Source of the DNA: Forficula auricularia
Lineage: Eukaryota; Arthropoda; Insecta; Dermaptera; Forficulidae
Assembly: GCA_024734495.1 (NCBI GenBank)
Contig: JALMQS010000225.1
Span: forward strand, 10,712,039 to 10,776,038
Direction: 5' to 3'
Length of the DNA: 64,000 nucleotides
The position numbers were made by a program, and so were the translations under genes. Every line of letters starts with the position of its first letter. The first letter of the stretch is position 1. Below, one piece after another: positions 45,590 through 55,253 of the stretch. A model generated the notes under the pieces. That model was given only the letters and a program-made list of their open reading frames with translations. It did not search any database and was not told where the DNA came from.

Positions 45590-45880
45590 AGATTTTAATA
45601 GAATATTTTTTCATTGCATATCAGATGGTTTCGTCCCCTCAGGAGTTTAACCTGAGTACTAACACGCTTGCCGGGCTTGTTAGTTCTACCCTCGAGACAC
45701 AAACACTTTCTGACTTTCGGGCTTCTCTTAAATATATTCCATGTCAGAGTGTGTTTTTGTCTCGAGGGTAGAAATAACAAGTCTGGTAAGCGTGTTAGTA
45801 CTCGGGTTCAACTCATGAAGAGACGAAGCCCTCTGATATCCAATGTAAAAATATTCTATTAAAATCTTGGATTTTGGACC
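45590..45880. repeat. Palindrome family G, copy 2
   Basis: Arms AAGATTTTAATAGAATATTT and AATATTCTATTAAAATCTTG, with inner TACTAACACGCTTGCCGGGC and ACCCTCGAGACACAAACAC inverted on the other side. The two opposing open frames of 61-64 residues over it are nearly the same protein because the DNA is a palindrome; they are not genes. Confidence 0.85.
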
Positions 45881-45949
45881 TTATATATAAATTCTTTCTC
45901 AATATTTGTTTATTATTATTATTTTTTTTTTATGAAAATGATGAGAGAA

Positions 45950-46225
45950 GTAGTTACACCAAAAAGGTGCAACCCCTAAAGGCCTGGGTTGGCCCCTCCA
46001 TCGTGAAAGAAGAAGAAAGAATTTTATGGGCTGGGCGGGGGTCGAACGTATCCGTGGATACGGGTCTTAAATAGGTGAAGGTTATAAGTCACGGGAAAGA
46101 TGGTGGCAGGGAGCGAGTTCCAGTCTCTGGAGGTCATAGGGATAAAAGAGTTGGCGAAAGCGCTTGTTCGACTTTTATCCAATTTGACAGCGAAGGGGTG
46201 CTGAGTGTTTGAAAACTACGTTCCA
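45950..46225 (-). pseudogene. Jockey-like LINE polymerase C-terminus, second copy
   Basis: On the minus strand an undamaged frame of about 64 codons reads FAVKLDKSRTSAFANSF, IPMTSRDWNSLPATIF and PVTYNLHLFKTRIHGY, then VRPPPSP and a stop near 46020. FIPxTSRDWNSLPATxFP and YNLxxFKxRIHxY are the usual closing motifs of this polymerase family. It is the same sequence family as 918-1325 but keeps bases lost there (DWNSLPAT). The 5' part of the element is missing. A B-type hairpin fragment abuts it at 46221. Confidence 0.78.
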
Positions 46226-46288
46226 TAGTCTTTACCTGACGACCCTTTGGCTCGAGACCGGTTGCAATCCTTTTATATGGATAAAGTA
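46221..46288 (+). repeat. 3'-end fragment with terminal hairpin (B-related)
   Basis: CCATAGTCTTTACCTGACGA then GACCGGTTGCAATCC and a stem-loop ending GGATAAAGT. It is the inverse of 50619-50720. Confidence 0.6.
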
Positions 46289-46543
46289 AAAAAAAAATAT
46301 TATATTTATTTATATTACTTTCGACTATATTTCTGTTTTGCTCATCATTTATAGTTTTTTTTTGTTTGTTTTTTTTTATATCATCTTCGATAAATATTAG
46401 TACTTACAATAATTTCAAAAAAAGAGTTAGCTCATTTTTTCAGATTTTCACTTTATTTTCAAGCCGGATTATTAATTAGTTATAAAATCTACAGTGAAGC
46501 AACAAAAAGCTGACCTTGCATGCTTAAAGATAATTAGTCAAAA

Positions 46544-46825
46544 TTAAGTGGTGAAGTTGTGGAGAATTAATTGCCGAAGTATTAATTCTTTGGGATATCC
46601 GTTCGAGAAAAGAGTAGAGTACAGCCGAAGCAATATATTCTTTTTATTTATAGAGAATGACCAAAGTATTGAAAGGGCATATTCGGAAATTGAATTTTTG
46701 TAGTGAAAAGTTTTTAATAATTCATTGAATTTCCTTCCTCCTTCTCTATCTGAAGTCGCTATGAATATAAAATGGTAAATTGGTGAGATATTAAAATTTA
46801 AATAAGTTATAAGTTCAGATTTCAT
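46544..46825 (-). CDS. Unrecognised 93-codon open frame, possible retroelement remnant
   Basis: The frame ends with NKKNILLRLYSTLFSNGYPKEL-like spacing: a leucine-rich helix, NGYPKELI and a short tail. A similar L-x5-NGYP-x2-LI pattern follows the RT domain in Penelope-type polymerases, which would fit the many Penelope-like palindromes here, but no catalytic motif is present and the resemblance is slight. No start context, intron signal or neighbour supports expression. It may be a chance frame. Confidence 0.2.
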   Translation of the reverse strand: MKSELITYLNFNISPIYHFIFIATSDREGGRKFNELLKTFHYKNSISEYALSILWSFSINKKNILLRLYSTLFSNGYPKELILRQLILHNFTT

Positions 46826-46944
46826 ATAAAGATTTTAGTTCAGATTGGCTATTCGGAAATGCTCTTTTCCTTCCGATGTTTTTCATCTTTTTTTCAAAAA
46901 CCTCTCTCACCATTGTTAAGGTTCGGAAAGTACAAACTAAAAAT

Positions 46945-47290
46945 AATTTTTAAGGAAAAATTATTATCTTATTTAGTTACAACTAACTAAACGACGAAAT
47001 ATTAACATGAAATTACTTTTTGAAGTCGGTGCCAAACATATATCTTTTATGAATCGCACTCGACGGATCTTACTTAGTACGTTTGGCGGGTACGCTCGCT
47101 TATAGTAGCTAGGTATGTTTGTTTAGCACCGACTTCAAAAAGTAGTTTTATGTTAATATTTCGTCGTTTAACTAAATTGTAACTAAGTGTAAATTTTAAC
47201 TAAGATGTAACTAAATAAGATAATAATTATTTTATACCTTTTAGTGTATTTTATTTGTTGCATTTAATTTTTTGAAGTCGGTTTTATTTT
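46945..47290. repeat. Palindrome at the start of repeat A, copy 3
   Basis: AACTAACTAAACGACGAAAT and the right arm ATTTCGTCGTTTAACTAAAT are inverted copies. TTTTTGAAGTCGGTGCCAAA answers GCACCGACTTCAAAAAGTAG. Same structure as 25898-26290. Confidence 0.75.
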
Positions 47291-47635
47291 TTTCTTAAAA
47301 ATTATTTTTATTTTTCTCTTTTTAGTGATGTTATTAATAGTGATCATATCATCAGAACTTGACCAAATTAATATGGCACCATCCCTAAGATATCTCCTTT
47401 CCAATAAAAAAAGAATCATCGAAATCGGTTCATAAACAAAGAAGTTAGGCCTGAACAAACCTAACAAAAGGTATAATACTAATGAAAAAAAAACGGGACC
47501 AATCGGAAGCTAGACTGAACCCAATGCAATTTTTTTTTCAAAATCGGTTCACAATTGGCGGAGATATGAGGTAACATAGACACAAAAAAAATTCAGTCCA
47601 ATAGAGAACCTCCTCCTTTTTTGAAGTCGGTTAAT
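47230..47635 (+). repeat. Interspersed repeat A, copy 3
   Basis: Close match to copy 2, including GATCATATCATCAGAACTTG and the 3' end CCTCCTCCTTTTTTGAAGTC. Confidence 0.8.
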
Positions 47636-47732
47636 AACTACTACTATACCTAAGTACAACCCTATTAATGTCGATACAATGGCTGTCTGTCTGTCAAAGA
47701 ATTGTAGCTCGTAAACAAAATAAGATATTAAC

Positions 47733-47916
47733 GTTGAATCATTCGCATCCATAGTAAATTTGTAACAGGAATAGCAGGGAATTGGACAAAATTAAAAACA
47801 CAGAGTTTTTATTAAATGTGCCAGACGTTTCGTCAATTTATTTTGACTTCTTCAGTGGCACATTTTATCACTCTATCAATTTTTAATTTTGTCCAATTCC
47901 CTGCTATTCCTGTAAC
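47733..47916. mobile_element. Family I palindromic element (Penelope-like)
   Basis: Flanked by TAAGATATTAAC at 47721-47732 and 47917-47928, a perfect 12-bp target duplication. A 5' extension of about 28 bp is followed by arms GTAACAGGAATAGCAGGGAA and TTCCCTGCTATTCCTGTAAC. The loop contains the best hammerhead-like motif in the window, once, on the minus strand. Confidence 0.88.
47818..47861 (-). ncRNA. Hammerhead-like motif, family I, fully paired
   Basis: Minus strand: stem I GTGCCA (47861-47856) pairs perfectly with TGGCAC (47823-47818). CTGAAGA is at 47855-47849, then A, stem II GTCAA/TTGAC with a 6-nt loop, GAAA at 47831-47828, C, and GTC at 47826-47824. All conserved core bases are present. 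Stem III is one C-G pair with no loop; ACGT is self-complementary, so a double hammerhead between two copies is the likely active form. Confidence 0.75.
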
Positions 47917-48104
47917 TAAGATATTAACTTAAATTTTACAATTTAAATGTACCTATGTATTTATTTTACCAGAAATAAAAAATCCTATATTAAAATTTTA
48001 ATTGAACAGTTTTTTGAGTTTGGTCAAATTTATACATATAGGGTCAAAAATAAAAAATAACTATGTTTGATCATTGGTATGAAATATCTCTATAAAAAAA
48101 AGGA

Positions 48105-49562
48105 ATTTTTTTATTTTCTTCTTCGAAGTCGCATTCTTCTTTGCAGAAGTTACGTGACCCTATTGACTCCACACGCCCACAGATTTTATTTTGCGGATCA
48201 CTGCTCTCCATTTGGAACGATTGCGGGCCACCGTCGAAGCACCCTGGAAGCTCGCGCCGGTCCCCTCCCTTATTTGATCGGTCCATCTGGCCGGAGATCT
48301 GCCCCTTCTCCGTGAACCCTCAACTCTTCCCTGGATCACGATCCGCTCCAACCCATCACTGGCACGAGTAAGATGGCCAAAGTATCTCATAACCCTTGTG
48401 AGCACAATACTTGACAGACGCTGGTCAGCCCGCACTTGCTTAAGAATCGAGACGTTTGTTCGCCGCGCTGTCCAGGGAATACGTAACATTCGCCTCCAGC
48501 ACCATAGCTCGAAGGCATCAATTTTTCTGCGGTTGACCTTCTTTACTGTCCATGTTTCTGACGCATACAACATGACAGGAAAGACCAGTGATTTAACTAA
48601 TAGTTTTTTAGTATTGATAGTTAGGCTGTTATCCTGCCAATTTTTTTAGTTTCGTCATCACAGATCTCCCCATCTGAACACGCCTGTTGATTTCATCGTC
48701 ACATCCGCCCTTGTTGGTTATCATGGACCCAAGATATATGAAGTGATCGACCACATCGTAACCATCGATTCTTCTAATGTTGGACATGTTGTTATTAGCT
48801 CGGTCGATAATCATGATCTTAGTTTTGGTATGATTTATCTCCAGCCCATACTCTCTGCTTACTTTTTCAAGTCTCCCAAGGAGCTGGACTAATTCTTCTT
48901 CCGAGTTTGCAAGCAGGGCTGTATCATCTGCATATCTCAAGTTAGTCAACTTCACACCCCCCACAGAGACGCCACCATTCCATCCCTCCAAGACCATCCG
49001 CATGACATATTCTCCATATATGTTGAAGAGAGTAGGCGACAAAATACAACCCTGACGCACCCCTCTGCCTATGCTAAACTCATCTGACAAACTGTTTTCA
49101 ATCCGGACCACACCAGAGTTGTTGTCGTATAGACTCTTTATTAATAAAATCAGATGTTGTGGGACTCCCATTTTTCCTAAAATCTCCCAAAGTTTTGGCC
49201 ATTGAAGGCTGTCAAATGCTTTGCAGTAATCTACAAAGCAGAAATAAACTGGAATATAGAACTCCCTTGCTTTTTCAATTATGAGTCTTATGTTCAATAT
49301 TTGTTCGCGAGTTCCTTTACCTTTAACGAAACCCGTCTGGTTAGGTGGGATTTGCCAATCAACGTAGTACTTAAGCCTTTCATGGATGATAGACAACATT
49401 ACTTTACTTGCATGAGGTATCAGAGCAATAAGCCTGTAATTATCACAAATGTTTTGGGGTCCTTTCTTGTGTATTGGGACAAAAACCGAACTCACCCAGT
49501 CATCCGGCCATTTTCCAGTTTCCCACACCCTGCTGCAAATATCACTAATTCTTGATATTCCT
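48105..49562 (-). mobile_element. RTE/BovB-like LINE, 5'-truncated
   Basis: About 1.46 kb of the 3' part of an RTE-type LINE on the minus strand: reverse transcriptase core, C-terminal domain, and a very short A-rich 3' UTR (48159-48105), as usual for RTE elements. The 5' half with the endonuclease is absent. Confidence 0.85.
48160..49562 (-). pseudogene. RTE/BovB-like reverse transcriptase, one frameshift
   Basis: This would copy the element's RNA at a nicked target. Numbering from codon 49528, motif A FVDYCKAFDSLQW is at about 98-110 with its aspartate, motif B GVRQGCILSP at about 156-165, and the catalytic YADD box at 199-202. The C-terminal part (48629-48160) has LYASETWTVKK, LWCWRRMLRIPWTARR, RYFGHL and WRAVIRKI, the characteristic tail of RTE/BovB polymerases. 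A frame change at an A run near 48640 separates the two parts; without it the frame would be open for about 460 codons. The start is lost: at 49562 the coding sequence enters unrelated DNA, and the first codon of the open frame is GTG inside the protein. The endonuclease domain is missing, so it cannot be autonomous. Confidence 0.88.
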
Positions 49563-50618
49563 ATTTTTTTTATTTAATTCACTTTAAAACGAAGGCTTAG
49601 ATGGGCAGACATATGTAGTGTTCATTTTTACACGATTGTTGTACCTAACAGGATTTCCGAACCAGTGAACTTAATAAATTTACGAAAAAATTATACAAAT
49701 ACCTCCTCCATACGGTGTATGGACAACCAAATAAATACGGTTTACTATTTTGTTATCTCTACTACTACTATTTTGAGAGCTATAATCGATTTTCTTATCT
49801 TAACAGAAAAATATAATGACTTAACTTTAGCGTCTTCTTATCTACTAGCTATGCAACCCAGAATGAGAGATTCCCATTTGTACTTATGCGTTTTTTTATT
49901 TATCAAAAACTTCTTTTTTTATAATTTTTATGAAGTTATACCCCCAAAAATTGAAACTCTGTAGCCTGGGATGAACACCTGCACCGTAAGAAGAAGAAAT
50001 TTCAAATATTGGGTCGAAGTTGAAGGTTCCTGTGGATGCTGCTCTTGGAAGCCTGAATTTCTTTTTGTCATTTTGTCTTTTTGTCTTTTAGAATTTTCTT
50101 AAAAACGATTTTAACGATTTCGTTCGATTTCTCTAAGCTTATCGAGAAGTATTAGTTCTTTAATATCCATAAATTTCAATAATATTGAAATTGAGGAATG
50201 GAAGTCGATCGTGTTGCAAACACATGTAAAACCCCAATATCTCAGCAATGCTAGATTTTGGCTTATATTGGTTCAACTGAAGGACTTTAACATATTCGGT
50301 TTCAAGGGTGGAAGGATAATTTTAAAGAAGTGCAAAATGTGTGCTTCACGTCTTTGTTTGTTATTAATTGGAAGGGCCAGGATTCGTATGCAAATGCATA
50401 TTATTTTTGACTATTTTAAAGTCATGCAAAACATTTTTATACATGTTTTGAGCGTCTCCGATGACAAAATCAAAACTTAATAGTGCATATTTCCGGTATT
50501 TCGTAGTTCTTCTGCATATAATACGTTATTGTGCATATTGTGTGGTATATTTAGAGAATTAAATAGCATAAACGCCCAAATTTCCATATTTTGCAAAAAA
50601 AATTAAGATTCTGTTTTT
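49563..50618. other. No gene seen
   Basis: Frames at 49665-49964 and 50211-50480 have no recognised domain. AT-rich DNA. Confidence 0.4.
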
Positions 50619-51060
50619 ACTTTATCCAATGCAAAGCATGGGTAAAGTATTGCAATCGCTCTCGGGGCAAGCGTGGCTTCAAAGGGTCCTCAGGTAAAGA
50701 CTACGGAACCCATGGACTCAATTAAAGTCACAAATTGTAGTATTCAATTAGGTTGAATTTTAGCACGTGACGGTTTTGCCAAAAATTACATGGGGTCTCG
50801 TCGAGAGGCCAAAAAGTGCCATTTTTTCATTTAGTGCGTGCGGATGGATGTATGTATGGATGGATGTATGTATGTTATCGTTTTTTTGGCCCACGATTTT
50901 TTCCACACCGTTGCACCGATTGAAATGAAATTGAAAACCTAGCATTCTTTGAACAAAATGAAGCGCTGATTAGTTTTTGGTACATATCGACCCACAAACA
51001 TTAGTACTTTATTTCAGTACTTTTTTAGTTTTTTCTAAATATCTTGAAAATGACTTAACC
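50619..51060 (-). repeat. B-related interspersed repeat, divergent
   Basis: The left end is the terminal hairpin ACTTTATCCAATGCAAAGCA then TGGGTAAAGTATTGCAATCG. GGTACATATCGACCCA near 50980 matches ATGCATATCGACCCA of repeat B. GGATGGATGTATGTATGGAT is a short tandem run at 50842-50878. Confidence 0.6.
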
Positions 51061-51342
51061 AATTTTGATGAAATTTAATATCCTAATTAAGTACCTTGGG
51101 GACCACAAAAAAGGATAAATAAAGTTTTTAGTAAAATTATATTTTAAAGTACTTTACTTTAGAGTAAGAGAGTACTTTTTTAATTTTTTAAATTCTTTAA
51201 AATTTATTCATTTGAACCTTTTAATATAGCTCATTTAGCCTTGCTTAAATAAGAATGGATAGGCTTCTCTCTGTGAAATGCTAAAAATTTGGGAGGAAAT
51301 TTTATAAGTAACCATAGCAACTGCGTTGTTTTCTTATCCCTT

Positions 51343-52341
51343 ACCTTTGCAGAAGACATAGAGGAATCGACTTTAAACCAAAAATAGCGATTGATTCTCA
51401 TCAAATACTTGAGGAATAACCATTCTATATTGGATTTTTGACGTTTCGGTTTTTATTGGTGACCATTGCTGAAGACATAGAGGAATCGACTTTAAACCAA
51501 AAATAGCGATTGATTCTCATCTAGTACTTGAGGAATAACCATTCTATATTGGATTTTTGACGTTTCGGTTTTTATTGGTGACCATTTCTGAAGACATAGA
51601 GGAATCGACTTTAAACCAAAAATAGCGATTGATTCTCATCAAATACTTGAGGAATAACCATTCTATATTGGATTTTTGACGTTTCGGTTTTTATTGGTGA
51701 CCATTGCTGAAGACATAGAGGAATCGACTTTAAACCAAAAATAGCGATTGATTCTCATCTAGTACTTGAGGAATAACCATTCTATATTGGATTTTTGACG
51801 TTTCGGTTTTTATTGGTGACCATTTCTGAAGACATAGAGGAATCGACTTTAAACCAAAAATAGCGATTGATTCTCATCAAATACTTGAGGAATAACCATT
51901 CTATATTGGATTTTTGACGTTTCGGTTTTTATTGGTGACCATTGCTGAAGACATAGAGGTATCGACTTTAAACCAAAAATAGCGATTGATTCTCATCTAG
52001 TACTTGAGGAATAACCATTCTATATTGGATTTTTGACGTTTCGGTTTTTATTGGTAACCATTGCTGAAGACATGGAGGAATCGACTTAAAATCAAAAATA
52101 GCCATCGATTCTCATCTAATACTTGAGGAATAACAATTCTACATTAGGTTTTTGACGTTTCGATTATTATTGGTAACCATTGCTGAAGACATGGAGGAAT
52201 CGACTTAAAATCAAAAATAATGATCGATTCTTATCTAATACTAGAGGAATAACCTTATTGCATTCCATTTTTGATGTTTTGACTATTAATGGCAACCTCT
52301 ACTGAAAACGTGGAAGAATAGACTTAAAATCAAAAAGACTA
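51343..52341. repeat. 119-bp satellite, about 8.4 units, dimeric higher order
   Basis: GAAGACATAGAGGAATCGAC recurs at 51352, 51471, 51590, 51709, 51828, 51947, 52066 (variant), 52185 (variant) and 52304 (degenerate), always 119 bp apart. Units alternate between ATTGCTGAAG/CATCTAGTAC and ATTTCTGAAG/CATCAAATAC from 51352 to 51947, giving a 238-bp period; units decay toward the right end. Each unit contains GACGTTTCGG, the inverse of the CCGAAACGTC found in the hammerhead families. Confidence 0.95.
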
Positions 52342-52534
52342 AATTCTTTTATGGCAAACAACTCAAGCTTGAGTTGTTTACCAAAAAAATAAAGATTCAA
52401 ATGACAGGACTAATTATAGAATTTACTTAAATAAAATTTCTGGTCTGATCTTTTTCGGACCATAAAAAGAATTAATTACAATTGATTTTATTCATAAATA
52501 TGTGCACATCTGTGTATATCTTAATATTAATCAT
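52342..52534. other. AT-rich DNA
   Basis: Contains CTTGAGTTGTTTACCAAAAA (52372), shared with 20239; nothing else is recognised. Confidence 0.4.
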
Positions 52535-52536
52535 AA

Positions 52537-52595
52537 TCATTGAGACGCCTGATGAAGTCAAAATAAAGTTGGTGAAACGTCGCGTAAATCAATGA
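52537..52595 (+). ncRNA. Hammerhead-like motif, solitary, family I type
   Basis: Outer stem I TCATTGA (52537-52543) with TCAATGA (52589-52595), a small internal loop, inner stem I ACGC (52545-52548) with GCGT (52582-52585). CTGATGA is at 52549-52555, A, stem II GTCAA with TTGGT (five pairs, two G-U), GAAA at 52574-52577, C, and GTC at 52579-52581. Core intact. No palindromic partner arm was found. Confidence 0.7.
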
Positions 52596-52729
52596 CAATT
52601 TTTTGATTTGCTACCTTCCTGTCTAAATACCTGCCAACGTACTTGAGTTATATTAATATTTTGATTTTGCATATTTTTTCATATTTCATATTTGAATTTA
52701 CACATTTTAGACGTTTATTGCGCAAAATA

Positions 52730-52830
52730 TTTTTCTAATTAATATATTAAATGGATATATATCAAAGACAGTTATTTTGACCGCGATTTTTTTTTTAAAC
52801 AAGATATATAATATATTATATCGCTAGACT
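52730..52830. repeat. Direct repeat of 53195-53270
   Basis: TTTTTTTTTTAAACAAGATA preceded by GTTATTTTGACCGCGA occurs here and again just before repeat B at 53215-53262 as GTTATTTTGACCGGGA. Confidence 0.6.
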
Positions 52831-53066
52831 ACTGCTGGTTGAGGCTATAGGAGTCAGCTAAATAATAAATCTGGACCAAGAGAAATGAAAAAGATATGAT
52901 CCATCTAGGTGTGATCCAGCATCATATCGCGATTAGCCCGCATGACGCTTTTTACCAAACACGGATATAGATCACCTAGTGAATTTGTAATTTGAGATGT
53001 TATATACTTCAATCCCCCAGTCCAGCGCGCTCAGTCTATTAAGACGTGTGTAAGGTGTTGCTATCA

Positions 53067-54170
53067 ATTAATCATGAGTTTCCCATATTTGAATCACCCG
53101 CGAATCAAATGCAGGTGATTTTTGTCAGATATTAAGTAATAATAATATCTAAATTTATATATTTCTGTGTAAGAAAAAATGAATTTTTAAATATTTTTCT
53201 AATATCAAAGTGAGTTATTTTGACCGGGAATTTTTTTTTTTAAACAAGATATATAACTATATATTTAATAAGCTGACGTGTTCAGATGTGGCCATCCACT
53301 TGACTTTACCATACAACCTGGCCCCTCATTGAATATTTAATTAAACTGATTATGTAACTTATACAAAATTTGGTTGAGTTTGGTACAAGAGCCTAGATTT
53401 TCATTTTTTGACCATACACCCCCCCTCCCCCATTTTGGGCGGTTAGTTTTTCCATTTTTAGACTTCTGGGTGTCCACTGATTATGTATACAAAATTTGGT
53501 TGAGTTTAGTAAATGGTCAAGATTTTCATTTTTTGACCCCCCCCCATTTTGGGCGGTTAGTTTTTGCATTTTTAGACTTCTGGGGGTCTACTGATTATGT
53601 ATACAAAATTTGCTTGAGTTTGCTCAAATGGCCTAGATTTTTAATTTTTAACCCTCCACTCCCTTAATTTTGGGTCGATATGCACCAAAATCTAATCAGC
53701 TCTTAATCTCAATGGACCAAAACTACGTGTCAAATTTGGTTTCTATATTCACACTAGTTTTTGATCTAGTTCGTCCACAAAAATTTGGTAACGCACAGAC
53801 TAACGAACACCCAACCAGACAACCAGACTAACAGACATTTTGACAAAACAGTTAATATCTCTTAAAATACAATTTTTTCGATGTTCACTTATTAGTGCTT
53901 TTTTGTAGACCAAAGCGTCATGGCTTCGCCCAATTTTTTTTAATGAAAATAGTTTCAGTCGTTTTTTAGATATTTCTAAAAAAACGAAGAAAAAAACCAC
54001 TTTTTTCATGCACCATTACAATACTTGACCATACCCTGTATGGTAAAGTAAAAATTCATTATTTCTTACACAGAAATATATAAATTCAGATATTATTATT
54101 ACTTAATATCTGACAAAAATCACCTGCATTCGATTCGCGAGTGAATCAAATGTAGGAAACTCATGATTAG
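53067..54170. repeat. Foldback with repeat B in its loop
   Basis: Left arm AATCATGAGTTTCCCATATT, GCAGGTGATTTTTGTCAGAT answers right arm ATCTGACAAAAATCACCTGC, GGAAACTCATGATTAG. The arms are about 110-120 bp. The full-length repeat B occupies most of the space between them. Confidence 0.8.
53270..54056 (+). repeat. Interspersed repeat B, reference copy
   Basis: Starts AGATGTGGCCATCCACTTGA and TTTACCATACAACCTGG. Three subrepeats with TTTTGGGCGGTTAGTTTTT and ACTGATTATGTATACAAAAT follow. It ends with the hairpin TTGACCATACCCTGTATGGT then AAAGT. The 97-residue frame at 53374-53667 reflects the subrepeats and is not a gene. Confidence 0.85.
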
Positions 54171-54925
54171 TTTATTGTGCTTATAAATCCTGACCCTATT
54201 AATTAGAGTAAGTGAAAGTCCTGAGATGTTCAATAAAGAGGCCACGGTATTTTTTCTGGGTGTTCGGAAGAGGGTCGTTTGTGATATAGGTCGTCGGCGC
54301 GGCGTGGGCCTAGGGGCTGCGCTTGCGTCCCCCATAGGCTCGATAGACGGGAGTGAAGGCCGAGGTGTCGGCGATCGATCGTCGCCGAGGGCTGCCCTTA
54401 TGGTCTAGATCCCTTCACCCTCCATTCTTGTACCCTTTTGTTGGGTCATCCTCTTCTAACATCCATTCACCATATCATTACATTTTTCTTAGGGAACCAT
54501 TCACCTTAAAAAAAAGTTTCTCTTCCACCTCTAATCTTTCAAGCTGTCCTTTTAATTTTATTACCCTTATAAATTCTAAAACTTCGTAACAGCTGTTTCT
54601 TAAATATTGTATTCAAGTAAAATATCTATAACTTTCACAAATTTCATTAATAATTTATTGTTAAAACAAAAGATAAAGCAATCGTTACGCTATTTTTATA
54701 TTAGTTTTTCATTCTTGAGTCGTGCTAAACAAGCATCTTTTCTTTTATTTTTGTGAAACCTACCTAGTGTTTTATATGTTTTTTAAATTTTTCTAAATTT
54801 TCTTTATTTTATTTAAAATGTTTCACCAAGAACCCACACCATTTTCCCTTAACAAAATTTTTCATTTCTATTTTATTTTTATTTATTTGTTTGTCTTGAC
54901 ACTCTCAATACTAATTCAAATAACT
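54171..54925. other. No assigned gene; GC-rich patch at 54255-54410
   Basis: The patch (GTCGGCGCGGCGTGGGCC, GGCGATCGATCGTCGCC) is far more GC-rich than its surroundings. Short frames cross it on both strands, the longest a 60-codon plus frame at 54226-54408, with no recognised motif. It could be a host exon or an old GC-rich repeat. Confidence 0.35.
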
Positions 54926-54927
54926 TG

Positions 54928-55190
54928 TAAGAGAAATCAATGAGGATATCCTCTGCTTGATGCAAATAAACATATGCATAATATATATAGTTCGTATATA
55001 TAAGTATATATGTATATAATTTATTTGTTAGAGACTATAGTTATAAAGGTTTGAACATCATTATCAGTATTTTTAGAAATACTGGTCACTAAACAAACGA
55101 ATTTGTTTCTATTACAACAAAACGAAAAACTTCTAATCGAGTACTAAATTTCTAAGGAAATCACAGAGATTGTTGCCCTCTAGATTCCAA
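54928..55190. repeat. Palindrome family M, copy 3
   Basis: AAGAGAAATCAATGAGGATA and the imperfect inverse near 55155 flank a central segment with GAGACTATAGTTATAAAGG, the inverse of the family C/M hammerhead 3' part. Confidence 0.55.
55031..55070 (-). ncRNA. Damaged hammerhead-like motif, family M copy 3
   Basis: Minus strand: CTGATAATGATG, a loop with CAAACC, then TATAACTATAGTCTC. The GAAA core is changed to ATAA, so it is not expected to cleave. Confidence 0.35.
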
Positions 55191-55253
55191 ATGGAATGGA
55201 TTAGGTATATTTAAAATTTGAATTTTTAGTGGAATCACACATAATTAATTATA

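Larger units (their letters stand above)
47640..48060 (+). repeat. Interspersed repeat L, copy 2, split by family I
   Basis: GAATTGTAGCTCGTAAACAA on the left and AAAATTTTAATTGAAC then AAAATAAAAAATAACTATG on the right match the copy at 14625. The family I element sits between them. Confidence 0.6.

Noticed and set aside
45595..45862. A pair of opposing 61-64 residue frames with nearly the same protein
   Set aside because: The DNA is a palindrome, so both strands encode the same thing; there is no independent support for coding.
48067..48649. Plus-strand frames of 76-83 residues
   Set aside because: They are shadows of the RTE-like polymerase encoded on the minus strand.
51343..52341. A CRISPR-like array or tandem coding repeat
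   Set aside because: Units are contiguous 119-bp satellite monomers without spacers, and stops occur in every frame.
53374..53667. 97-residue frame in repeat B
   Set aside because: It consists of repeated units of the non-coding repeat and ends arbitrarily.
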